A stretch of 23,075 nt of DNA from an uncultured Faecalibacterium sp. Its GTDB lineage: Bacteria > Bacillota > Clostridia > Oscillospirales > Ruminococcaceae. The stretch is taken from NCBI GenBank assembly GCA_934525325.1, contig CAKSZE010000027.1, positions 1 through 23,075 on the forward strand. Direction: 5' to 3'. Within the stretch, counting starts at the first letter, position 1. Each line of letters starts with the position of its first letter. The notes beneath the pieces are model-generated. The model searched no databases. It worked only from the letters and a program-made list of their open reading frames with translations, and was not told the origin of the DNA. The translations under genes were made by a program, and so were the position numbers. Below, in pieces: positions 7,507-14,104 of this stretch.

Positions 7507-7677
7507 ATGCGCTTCCGCATCAAGACCGGCGGCCCCGCCGCCCGTTTTACCTTTGACCGCACCCCAAAACCCCAGCCGCCCGCGCCGCCCAGTCTCCGCG
7601 CCGCAGACCTTGACAACCCCTACGGGCGCTACTACGGCAAAGCCCGCAGCTGGGAGGATATCTTGAAGAATAAATAG
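7507..7677 (+). CDS. Small 56-residue basic/proline-rich protein
   Basis: A short frame beginning MRFRIKTGGPAARFTFDRTP, with a proline-rich middle (PKPQPPAPP) and a C-terminal LDNPYGRYYGKARSWEDILK. It is supported by a GAGGG ribosome binding site 7 bases upstream, lying at the end of the preceding gene, and by tight coupling to that gene (three bases between stop and start). There is no membrane segment or cysteine. The function is unknown; a partner of the upstream anchored protein is a guess from position alone. The composition (Arg, Pro, Ala) is also what GC-rich non-coding frames produce, so confidence is moderate. Confidence 0.55.
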   Translation: MRFRIKTGGPAARFTFDRTPKPQPPAPPSLRAADLDNPYGRYYGKARSWEDILKNK

Positions 7678-7679
7678 TT

Positions 7680-7814
7680 ACCCCCTCAGTCAAGCCCTCT
7701 CGGGCTTGACAGCTCCCCCAAGGGGGCGCCTTCAGCAGTAGTGGCAAACTTTCCGACAGCACAAAAGCCGTCCCCTTGGGGAAGGTGGCATCGCGCAGCG
7801 ATGACGGAAGGGGT
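7680..7814 (+). repeat. Full-length MITE-like repeat, copy 3
   Basis: This runs ACCCCCTCAGTC, hairpin 1 (GTCAAGCCC, loop TCTC, GGGCTTGAC), AGCTCCCCCAAGGGGGCGCC, the core CTTTCCGACAGCACAAAAG, CCGTCCCCTTGGGGAAGGTGG, hairpin 2 (ATCGC, loop GCA, GCGAT) and GACGGAAGGGGT. It starts three bases after the stop codon of the 56-residue gene. The stretch 7678-8031 holds this repeat, a long hairpin and the aromatic operon promoter, with no further gene. Confidence 0.8.
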
Positions 7815-7822
7815 AAACCCTT

Positions 7823-7890
7823 AACGCACCCGCCGTTCGTTTTCCCTGCTTTTCAGGGTACAAAAACGGACTGTGGGTGCGTTTCTGTTT
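7823..7890 (+). terminator. Long bulged hairpin with T-rich tail, probable terminator
   Basis: AACGCACCC (7823-7831) pairs with GGGTGCGTT (7875-7883), CCGTT with AACGG inside that, and CCCTG with CAGGG at the tip, giving an interrupted but long stem. The 3' side runs into TTTCTGTTTTCTATTTTCG. It lies downstream of the two-gene unit at 6751-7677 and upstream of the aromatic operon promoter, so termination of the former is the simplest reading. Confidence 0.5.
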
Positions 7891-7957
7891 TCTATTTTCG
7901 TCTTTTTACCCGAGGCTTATTTGAAATTTTCTCCACCCTCAAATAAAGAGCGGTTTG

Positions 7958-7986
7958 TTGTTTCCCTGTCCCGGTTATGGTATACT
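7958..7986 (+). promoter_or_regulatory. Promoter of the aromatic amino acid operon
   Basis: TTGTTT (7958-7963), 17 bases, then TATACT (7981-7986) preceded by TGG, making it an extended -10. Transcription would start near 7993, giving a leader of only about 40 bases before pheA. That is too short for a T-box or a Trp/Phe-type leader peptide attenuator, so control by those means is not evident. Confidence 0.65.
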
Positions 7987-8031
7987 TACTAGGTATCCCC
8001 GCAAAAACCGACCAAAAAGGATGTGACCCCC

Positions 8032-9102
8032 ATGGACGCACTGGAACAAGCCCGTGCCGAGATCGACACGGTGGATGCGCAGCTGGCTGCGCTGTTCGAG
8101 CGCCGGATGGCTGCCGTTTTGCAGGTGGCCGAATATAAGCGGGCGCACGGTCTGCCCATCTACGATGCCGCCCGGGAGACCGCCGTGCTGGAAAAGGCCG
8201 CAGCCCGTATTCAGCAGCCCGCGCTGCGCCCTTACTATAAAGACCATGTCCAGCACATGATGGACATCGCCAAGCAGTACGAAGCCGCTGCGCTGGGGTG
8301 CAACCGCGCCGCCTATCAGGGGGTGGAAGGGGCGTTTGCCCACATCGCCCTCAAGGCGCTGTTCCCCCACGCCGAGGCCGTGAGCTACGCCACATGGGAC
8401 GAGGTGTTCGAGGCTGTCGCCTCCGGCGAAGCTGCCCACGGCGTAGTGCCCTTTGAAAACAGCCACGCGGGAGACGTTTCCGCCGTGCTGGACCTGTGCT
8501 ATAACCACCCGGAGCTGTGGGTGGTGGACGTATACGACCTGCCCATCTCCCAGAACCTTCTGGTGCTGCCGGGCACCCAGCTTTCCCAGCTGCGCACCGT
8601 GTACAGCCACCAGCAGGCCATTGCCCAGAGCGAGACCTTTTTAAAGCAGTTCCGTCTGCCCGCCACCGCCATGGCGAACACCGCCATGGCCGCAAAGTTC
8701 GTGGCAGAGAGCAAAGACCCGACAAAGGCCGCCATTGCCAGCGCCGAGACCGCCGCCCTATACGGGCTGGAAATTTTAGTGCCCAACATCAACACCGACG
8801 GCGACAACACCACCCGGTTCATCGTGCTCAGCCGCGAAAAGCCAACGGCGGGCAACCGGTTCTCGCTGCTGTTCACGGTGGACAACAAACCCGGCAAGCT
8901 GGCCGAGGTGATCCAGGTCATCGGTGCAAGCGGCTTCAATATGGAGTCCATCAAGAGCCGCCCCATGCCGCACGTCCCCTTTGAATATTATTTTTACGTA
9001 GAGCTGGTGGGCGATGCCGCCGCCGGCGAGACCGCCGCGCTGCTGCGCGAGCTTGACCGCACCTGCCGGACGGTGCGGCTGTTAGGAGTGTATACAAAAT
9101 GA
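8032..9102 (+). CDS. pheA: Bifunctional chorismate mutase / prephenate dehydratase (P-protein)
   Basis: A 356-residue fusion enzyme that turns chorismate into prephenate and then phenylpyruvate, the branch to phenylalanine. Residues 1-85 are an AroQ-type chorismate mutase (Arg24/25, Lys36, Arg48-Glu49 match the active-site residues). Residues ~93-268 are prephenate dehydratase, with GVVPFENS at 137-144 and the catalytic TRF at 261-263. An ACT domain (277-350) follows, normally the Phe sensor. Its two ligand motifs are altered: PGKL replaces the usual PGAL (287-290), and KSRP replaces ESRP (308-311). ATG 8032 is chosen over GTG 8023 because AGGATGTGA, an 8/9 match to the ideal ribosome binding site, ends 5 bases before it. 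Its stop overlaps the aroB start by 4 bases. Confidence 0.95.
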   Translation: MDALEQARAEIDTVDAQLAALFERRMAAVLQVAEYKRAHGLPIYDAARETAVLEKAAARIQQPALRPYYKDHVQHMMDIAKQYEAAALGCNRAAYQGVEGAFAHIALKALFPHAEAVSYATWDEVFEAVASGEAAHGVVPFENSHAGDVSAVLDLCYNHPELWVVDVYDLPISQNLLVLPGTQLSQLRTVYSHQQAIAQSETFLKQFRLPATAMANTAMAAKFVAESKDPTKAAIASAETAALYGLEILVPNINTDGDNTTRFIVLSREKPTAGNRFSLLFTVDNKPGKLAEVIQVIGASGFNMESIKSRPMPHVPFEYYFYVELVGDAAAGETAALLRELDRTCRTVRLLGVYTK

Positions 9103-10142
9103 GTGATTTTATCGGAACCAAGCTGACCATGAATCTGGGTGAGCGCAGCTACGACATCATCGTTAAGCGCGGCTCGCTGGAAAACCTGTACCAGTTCGCC
9201 CGGCTGGACCGCCGGGTAGCGGTGGTCACCGACAGCGGTGTGCCCGCACAGTACGCCCAGATGGTGGCCGACCAGTGCAAGGACGCCACCATTATCACCG
9301 TGCCGCAGGGCGAGGCCAGCAAGAGCTTTAAAATTCTGGAGACCGTGCTGCGGCAGATGTTGGACTTCGGCATGGGCCGCGGCGACCTTGTGGTAGCCGT
9401 GGGCGGCGGCGTGGTGGGCGACCTTGCCGGTTTTGCCGCTTCCATCTACATGCGCGGCATCGACTTTATCAACTGCCCCACCACCACCCTTTCTATGATC
9501 GATTCCTCCATCGGCGGCAAGACCGCCGTAGATCTGGGCGACACCAAAAATATCGTGGGTGCTTTCTGGCAGCCCAAGCTGGTCATCGTGGACCCGGATA
9601 CCCTGTCCACCCTGCCCCGCCGCCACTTCATCAACGGTCTGGCCGAGGCGGTCAAGGCAGGTCTGCTGGCTGACCCGGAGCTGTTCTCCATCTTTGAAAA
9701 AGAGGACGTGGACGACCGCATCGGCGAGATCATCTGCCGCAGCCTGCGCTTTAAAAAGAGCATCGTGGAGCAGGACGAGACCGAGCAGGGTATGCGCAAG
9801 GCGCTGAACTTCGGCCACACCATCGGCCACGGCATCGAAGCCGTAAAGGGCATCAAGGGACGCCGCACCACCGGCCTGTTCCACGGCGAGTGCGTGGCGC
9901 TGGGCATGCTGCCCATGATCGAATCCAAAGCCTTGCAAAAGCGGGTGCGCGGCGTGTACCGCCGCTTAGGCCTGCCCACCCGCACCGCCTACGATAAGGA
10001 AAAGGTACTGGCTGAGATGCTGCACGACAAAAAAGCGCAGGGCGGGCAGATCACCATCATCAAGGTGCCCGGCCTTGGCTGCTGGCGCGCCGAGACCATC
10101 CCTGTGGAGGGGCTGCGCCCGCTGCTGGGCATGGAGGACTGA
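9099..10142 (+). CDS. aroB: 3-dehydroquinate synthase
   Basis: A 347-residue enzyme of the second shikimate step, converting DAHP to 3-dehydroquinate with NAD+ and a divalent metal. The NAD-binding GGGVVGDLAGFAAS, the substrate site SSIGGKTAVDLGDTKN and AFWQPKLVIVDPDTLSTLP, the GLAEAVKAGLL helix, and the metal-ligand motif LNFGHTIGHGIE are all intact, and the length is normal. The start overlaps the pheA stop (ATGA) and has AGGAG upstream, so it is translationally coupled. aroC begins three bases after its stop. Confidence 0.97.
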   Translation: MSDFIGTKLTMNLGERSYDIIVKRGSLENLYQFARLDRRVAVVTDSGVPAQYAQMVADQCKDATIITVPQGEASKSFKILETVLRQMLDFGMGRGDLVVAVGGGVVGDLAGFAASIYMRGIDFINCPTTTLSMIDSSIGGKTAVDLGDTKNIVGAFWQPKLVIVDPDTLSTLPRRHFINGLAEAVKAGLLADPELFSIFEKEDVDDRIGEIICRSLRFKKSIVEQDETEQGMRKALNFGHTIGHGIEAVKGIKGRRTTGLFHGECVALGMLPMIESKALQKRVRGVYRRLGLPTRTAYDKEKVLAEMLHDKKAQGGQITIIKVPGLGCWRAETIPVEGLRPLLGMED

Positions 10143-10145
10143 CCC

Positions 10146-11288
10146 ATGAAAAACACCTTTGGCAGCGACCTTTCGCTGACCATCTTCGGCGAGAGCCATG
10201 GCCGCGCCGTGGGCGCGGTGCTGGACGGCATGGCCGCCGGTGTGCCGGTGGACGAGAGCTTTCTCGCCGCCTGCATGGATAAGCGCCGCGCCCGGGGCGA
10301 CGGCCTTTCCACCCCCCGTGTGGAAGCGGACGCGGTGCAGCTGCTGTCCGGTGTGGTGAACGGCCACACCACCGGCACCGCCATCGCCCTGATGATCGAA
10401 AACCAGAACACCCGCAGCGGCGACTACGCCAAGACCGCCGACCTTCTGCGTCCCGGCCACGCGGACTTTACCGCCTACGCCAAGTACCACGGCTTTCAGG
10501 ACGCCCGGGGCGGCGGGCACTTTTCCGGCCGGGTGACCGCCGCTTTAGTGGCGGGCGGCAGCATCGTGCTTGCCGCATTGCAGCGAGCAGGCATTGATAT
10601 CACCACCCACATCGCCCGGTGCGCAGGGCTTGCCGATACCCCCTTTGCGCTGGACGACCCCGCCGCCCTTGCGGCGCAGGCAGAGACGCTTGCCAGTAAG
10701 ACCGAGGGCTTTGCGGTGCTGGACGCCGCCGTGGAAGAGCCCATGAAAACCGCCATCCGCGCCGCAGGTGCCGAGGGCGACAGCGTGGGCGGCGTGCTGG
10801 AAACGGCCATCCTCGGCCTGCCCGCCGGAATCGGCGAGCCCTACTTTGACAGCGTGGAGAGCGAAATTGCCCACTTGGCCTTTTCCATCCCGGCGGTCAA
10901 GGGCATCGAGTTCGGCACCGGCTTCGGCTTTGCCGGGCTGCGCGGCTCGGAAGCGAACGACGCCTTCCGCATGACGGCAGAGGGTGCGGTGGTCACCGCC
11001 ACCAACCACAACGCCGGTATCAACGGCGGCATCGCCAACGGAATGCCGGTGGTGTTCCGCACCGCCGTCAAGCCCACCCCCAGCATCTACAAGCAGCAGG
11101 ATACGGTGGACTACATCGCAAAAAAGGACGCACAGCTGTCCATTCAGGGACGGCACGACCCCTGCATCGTGCCCCGGGCCGCTATCGTGCAGACCTGCGC
11201 CGCCGCCATTGCTGTGGGCGATCTGCTCACCGCCCGGTACGGTGCCCGGTGGATGACCGACCCCACCGGCTACCGGAAGGAGGACTGA
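10146..11288 (+). CDS. aroC: Chorismate synthase
   Basis: A 380-residue enzyme that makes chorismate from EPSP using reduced FMN, the last common step. GESHGRAVGAVLDGMAAGVP at the N-terminus, the KRRARGD loop, QNTRSGDY, RPGHADFTAYAKY and GGGHFSGRVTAALVAGG are recognisable family motifs; the last is the Clostridia-type version of the more usual RSSARET. The second half carries KGIEFGTGFGFAGLRGSEAND, NGGIANGMPVVFRTAVKPTPS and GRHDPCIVPRAA. ATG 10146 has GGAGG 8 bases upstream, inside the end of aroB. No flavin reductase domain is attached, so reduced FMN must come from elsewhere. Confidence 0.97.
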   Translation: MKNTFGSDLSLTIFGESHGRAVGAVLDGMAAGVPVDESFLAACMDKRRARGDGLSTPRVEADAVQLLSGVVNGHTTGTAIALMIENQNTRSGDYAKTADLLRPGHADFTAYAKYHGFQDARGGGHFSGRVTAALVAGGSIVLAALQRAGIDITTHIARCAGLADTPFALDDPAALAAQAETLASKTEGFAVLDAAVEEPMKTAIRAAGAEGDSVGGVLETAILGLPAGIGEPYFDSVESEIAHLAFSIPAVKGIEFGTGFGFAGLRGSEANDAFRMTAEGAVVTATNHNAGINGGIANGMPVVFRTAVKPTPSIYKQQDTVDYIAKKDAQLSIQGRHDPCIVPRAAIVQTCAAAIAVGDLLTARYGARWMTDPTGYRKED

Positions 11289-11289
11289 G

Positions 11290-12552
11290 ATGGAATACGG
11301 ACTCATCGGCGGCAAGCTGGGACACTCCTACTCCAAGACTATCCATGAGCTGCTCTGCGGGTACAGCTACGAGCTGTGCCCCCTGCCCACCGAAGCAGAC
11401 GCCCGCGCCTTTTTGCAGCGGCGGCAGTTCAAGGCCATCAATGTGACCATCCCCTATAAAAAACTGGTGATGGAGTACTGCTCCTTCATCGACCCCCGCG
11501 CCCGCGCCATCGGCGCGGTGAACACCGTGGTCAATAAAAACGGCCTGCTCTACGGCTACAACACCGATTATCTGGGCTTTGCCCATTTATGCGAAGCCCA
11601 CGGCGTGGAACTTGCGGGCAAGACCGTGCTCATTTTAGGCACCGGCGGCACCCACAACACCACCCGTGCGGTGGCGCTGGACAAGGGCGCAGCCAAGGTT
11701 CTGACGGTCAGCCGCACCCCCGACCCGGAAAAGGGCGAACTGAGCTACGCCGAAGCCGTACGCAGCGGCGCACAGGTGGTGTTCAACACCACCCCCGCCG
11801 GGATGTACCCCAACGTGGGCGTGTGCAGTCTGGACGTTGCCGCCATGCCCGGGCTGGAAGCCGTGGTGGACGTGGTGTATAACCCCAACAAGACCGAACT
11901 CATCCTCCGCGCCGAGGAAGCCGGTGTGCCGGTAGCGGTCGGCGGGCTGGAGATGCTGGTGGCACAGGCGGTGTACGCCGCCGAATACTTCCTTGGCCGC
12001 AAATTTGAGGACGCCCCGGCCGAGGTGCGGCGCATTACCGCCGCGCTGCGCCGCGAGACGCTGAACATCGCCCTTGTGGGGATGCCCTCCTGCGGCAAAT
12101 CCACCCTTGGCCGCCTGCTGGCAAAGCAGCTGGGCAGACCCCTTGTGGATCTGGACGAAGAGATCGTCAAGGCAGACGGGCGCAGCATCCCGGATATCTT
12201 TGCCGCCGAGGGCGAAGAGGGTTTCCGCGCAAAGGAAGCCGCGCAGATCGCCCGCTTCGGCAAAGAAAAGGGGCTTGTGCTCTCCTGCGGCGGCGGCGCG
12301 GTGAAACGGGCAGAGAATGTCCGCGCCCTGCGCCAGAACGGCGTGGTGCTGTTCATCGACCGTCCGGTGGAAGCGCTGGCTGTGGGCGGCGACCGCCCGC
12401 TTTCTTCCAGCGCCGAAGCGCTGCGCACCATGGAAGCCCAGCGCCGCCCGCTGTACCTTGCCGCCGCAGATGCGGTGGTCCCCAACACCGGCACGCTGGC
12501 CCAGACGCTGGCAGCTGCACAGGAGGCACTGGATGAAATTTTTGATTCTTAA
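11290..12552 (+). CDS. aroE-aroK: Shikimate dehydrogenase - shikimate kinase fusion
   Basis: A 420-residue two-domain protein covering steps 4 and 5. Residues 1-~250 are AroE: GKLGHSYSK (the shikimate-binding SxS), NVTIPYK with catalytic Lys57, AVNTVV, YGYNTDYLGF with Asp93, the NADP-binding GTGGTHNTTRA at 117-127, and VVYNP plus GGLEMLVAQA. After a short Arg-rich linker, residues ~257-420 are AroK: Walker A GMPSCGKST (264-272), VDLDEEI with the substrate Asp pair, EGFRAKEA, CGGGAV (333-338), a GDRPLSS lid with Arg369, and RRPLYLAAAD. Both sets of catalytic residues look complete, so both activities are expected. There is one base between the aroC stop and this start, with AAGGAGG in the end of aroC. 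No frameshift or internal stop separates the domains. Confidence 0.93.
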   Translation: MEYGLIGGKLGHSYSKTIHELLCGYSYELCPLPTEADARAFLQRRQFKAINVTIPYKKLVMEYCSFIDPRARAIGAVNTVVNKNGLLYGYNTDYLGFAHLCEAHGVELAGKTVLILGTGGTHNTTRAVALDKGAAKVLTVSRTPDPEKGELSYAEAVRSGAQVVFNTTPAGMYPNVGVCSLDVAAMPGLEAVVDVVYNPNKTELILRAEEAGVPVAVGGLEMLVAQAVYAAEYFLGRKFEDAPAEVRRITAALRRETLNIALVGMPSCGKSTLGRLLAKQLGRPLVDLDEEIVKADGRSIPDIFAAEGEEGFRAKEAAQIARFGKEKGLVLSCGGGAVKRAENVRALRQNGVVLFIDRPVEALAVGGDRPLSSSAEALRTMEAQRRPLYLAAADAVVPNTGTLAQTLAAAQEALDEIFDS

Positions 12553-12997
12553 CGGGCCAAACATCAATCTGGCGCGCTGGTCTGAGCCCGGCGTGCCGGG
12601 CGAAGTGGACTACACCGGCCTGATGGACTATGTGCAGGCGGGCTGCGACCAGCTTGGCATCGAGACGGACATCTGCCAGTCCAACCATGAGGGCGACCTG
12701 ATCGATGAGATCCAGTCCGCCCCGGGACGGGTGGACGGCATCGTGCTGAACCCCGGCGGCTACGCCCATTACAGCGTGGCCATTCTGGACGCGCTGCGGC
12801 TGTGCAGCGTGCCCGCCGTAGAGGTGATGCTGGACGCCCCGGACGAGCGCGAGCCCTTCCGCAAAACGGACGTGGTGTCCTTTGGCTGTCAGGGGCATTT
12901 TATCGGCGAAGGCCCGCAGGGCTACCTGCACGCCTGCATCTGGCTGGCGCAGCTGCTGCGCACCGACGGCTCCACTAAGGCGCATATCGTGATGTAA
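12533..12997 (+). CDS. aroQ: Divergent type II 3-dehydroquinate dehydratase
   Basis: A 154-residue protein with the scaffold of type II dehydroquinase: MKFLILNGPNINL, CQSNHEGDLIDEIQSA, GIVLNPGGYAHYSVAILDAL with His79, VEVML, EREPFR, and GEGPQGYLHA. It should catalyse step 3 of the shikimate pathway, for which no other candidate lies in this cluster. However, the mobile loop reads WSEPGVPGE where the family has (R)REPxxYG, so the catalytic Arg and Tyr are Ser17 and Pro22, and the His of EVHxSN is Met99. ATG 12533 lies 20 bases inside the aroE/aroK reading frame and has AGGAGG 7 bases upstream. Tyr27 might stand in for the lost Tyr; this is a guess. Confidence 0.85.
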   Translation: MKFLILNGPNINLARWSEPGVPGEVDYTGLMDYVQAGCDQLGIETDICQSNHEGDLIDEIQSAPGRVDGIVLNPGGYAHYSVAILDALRLCSVPAVEVMLDAPDEREPFRKTDVVSFGCQGHFIGEGPQGYLHACIWLAQLLRTDGSTKAHIVM

Positions 12998-13023
12998 AAC
13001 AAACAGGAAAGGAACAACCTCCC

Positions 13024-14040
13024 ATGATCATCTCCACCAAAAAAGGCACTCCCAAAGAGGAGCTGGAAAAGATCGTTGATAAATTCGAAAAGCAGGGTCT
13101 GGATGTGACCCTGATCACCGGCAAGGACTACAACGTGTTCGGTCTGGTGGGCGACACCACCAAGATCGACGAGCGGGACGTGCTGGCAAACCCGTGGATC
13201 GACAACGTCACCCGCGTGTCTGCGCCCTATAAGCGCGCAAACCGCCTGTTCCACCCCGCAGACTCGGTCATCGACTGCGGCGGCGTGAAGATCGGCAGCA
13301 AGGAAAAGATCGCCGTCATGGCGGGCCCGTGCAGCATCGAGAACGCCGAGCAGGCGCTGCGCATCGCGCAGGGCGTCAAGGCGGGCGGCGCAGCGCTGTT
13401 CCGCGGCGGTGCCTACAAGCCCCGCACCTCTCCCTACGCCTTTCAGGGTCTGGAGACCGAGGGCATCTTAGACATGGTAAAGGCTCGTGAAGCCACCGGT
13501 CTGCCCATCGTCTCCGAGCTGATGAGCGAGGACCGCATCCCGGAGTTTGAGGAGTATGTGGACGTGGTGCAGATCGGCGCACGCAATATGCAGAACTTCC
13601 AGCTGCTCAAGGCCGTTGGCAAGATGCACAAGCCCGTGCTGCTCAAGCGCGGCCTGTGCAACACCATCGAGGAGTGGATCATGAGCGCCGAGTACATCAT
13701 GGCAGGCGGCAACGAGCAGGTCATCTTCTGCGAGCGCGGCATCCGCACCTTTGAAAAATACACCCGCAACACGCTGGATCTTTCCGCAGTGCCCATCATC
13801 CACGAAAAGACCCATCTGCCCATCGTGGTAGACCCCAGCCACGCCACCGGCAAGGCCAATCTGGTAGAGCCGATGATGATCGCCGCTGTGGCCGCCGGTG
13901 CGGACGGTCTGGAAGTGGAGGTGCACTACGACCCCCAGCACGCATGGAGCGATGGCGCACAGTGCCTGACCCCGGACGCCTTTGCACAGGCTATGGCCAA
14001 GTGCCGTCAGGTGGCTTGGGCCATCGGCCGGGAACTGTAA
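13024..14040 (+). CDS. aroF: 3-deoxy-7-phosphoheptulonate synthase (DAHP synthase, type I-beta)
   Basis: A 338-residue entry enzyme condensing PEP and erythrose-4-phosphate to DAHP. The first ~85 residues form a ferredoxin-like domain (MIISTKKGTPKEELEKIVDK and on to a GDTTKIDE segment) as in Thermotoga-type DAHP synthases, where it carries feedback inhibition by Tyr/Phe. The TIM-barrel follows: VMAGPCSIENAEQ, FRGGAYKPRTSPYAFQGL, IVSELMSEDR, QIGARNMQNFQLLKAVG, LLKRGLCNTIEEW, CERGIRTFE, PIVVDPSHATGK and GLEVEVHYDPQHAWSDG, with the metal ligands Cys, His, Glu and Asp in place. The start has AAAGGAA upstream. It lies mid-operon rather than first, 26 bases after aroQ. Confidence 0.96.
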   Translation: MIISTKKGTPKEELEKIVDKFEKQGLDVTLITGKDYNVFGLVGDTTKIDERDVLANPWIDNVTRVSAPYKRANRLFHPADSVIDCGGVKIGSKEKIAVMAGPCSIENAEQALRIAQGVKAGGAALFRGGAYKPRTSPYAFQGLETEGILDMVKAREATGLPIVSELMSEDRIPEFEEYVDVVQIGARNMQNFQLLKAVGKMHKPVLLKRGLCNTIEEWIMSAEYIMAGGNEQVIFCERGIRTFEKYTRNTLDLSAVPIIHEKTHLPIVVDPSHATGKANLVEPMMIAAVAAGADGLEVEVHYDPQHAWSDGAQCLTPDAFAQAMAKCRQVAWAIGREL

Positions 14041-14045
14041 ACCGT

Positions 14046-14081
14046 TTACCCCCCTCAGGCGCTGACGCGCTGCCCGTGGGA
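14046..14081 (+). repeat. Remnant of the MITE-like repeat between aroF and aroA
   Basis: TTACCCCCCTCAGGCGCTGA is followed by a small GC-rich fold (GGCGC, TGAC, GCGCTGCC) and then stops matching the repeat family. It looks like a decayed left end sitting in the only sizeable gap within the aro operon. Confidence 0.4.
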
Positions 14082-14104
14082 AATTGCAAAAGGATAACAC
14101 CGCT

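Noticed and set aside
8023..8031. GTG start for pheA three codons upstream
   Set aside because: It lies inside the ribosome binding site that serves the ATG at 8032.
7987..8031. T-box or leader-peptide attenuator for the aromatic operon
   Set aside because: The leader from the predicted transcription start is only about 40 bases, with no Phe/Tyr/Trp-rich small frame and no antiterminator/terminator pair. The hairpin at 7823 is upstream of the promoter.
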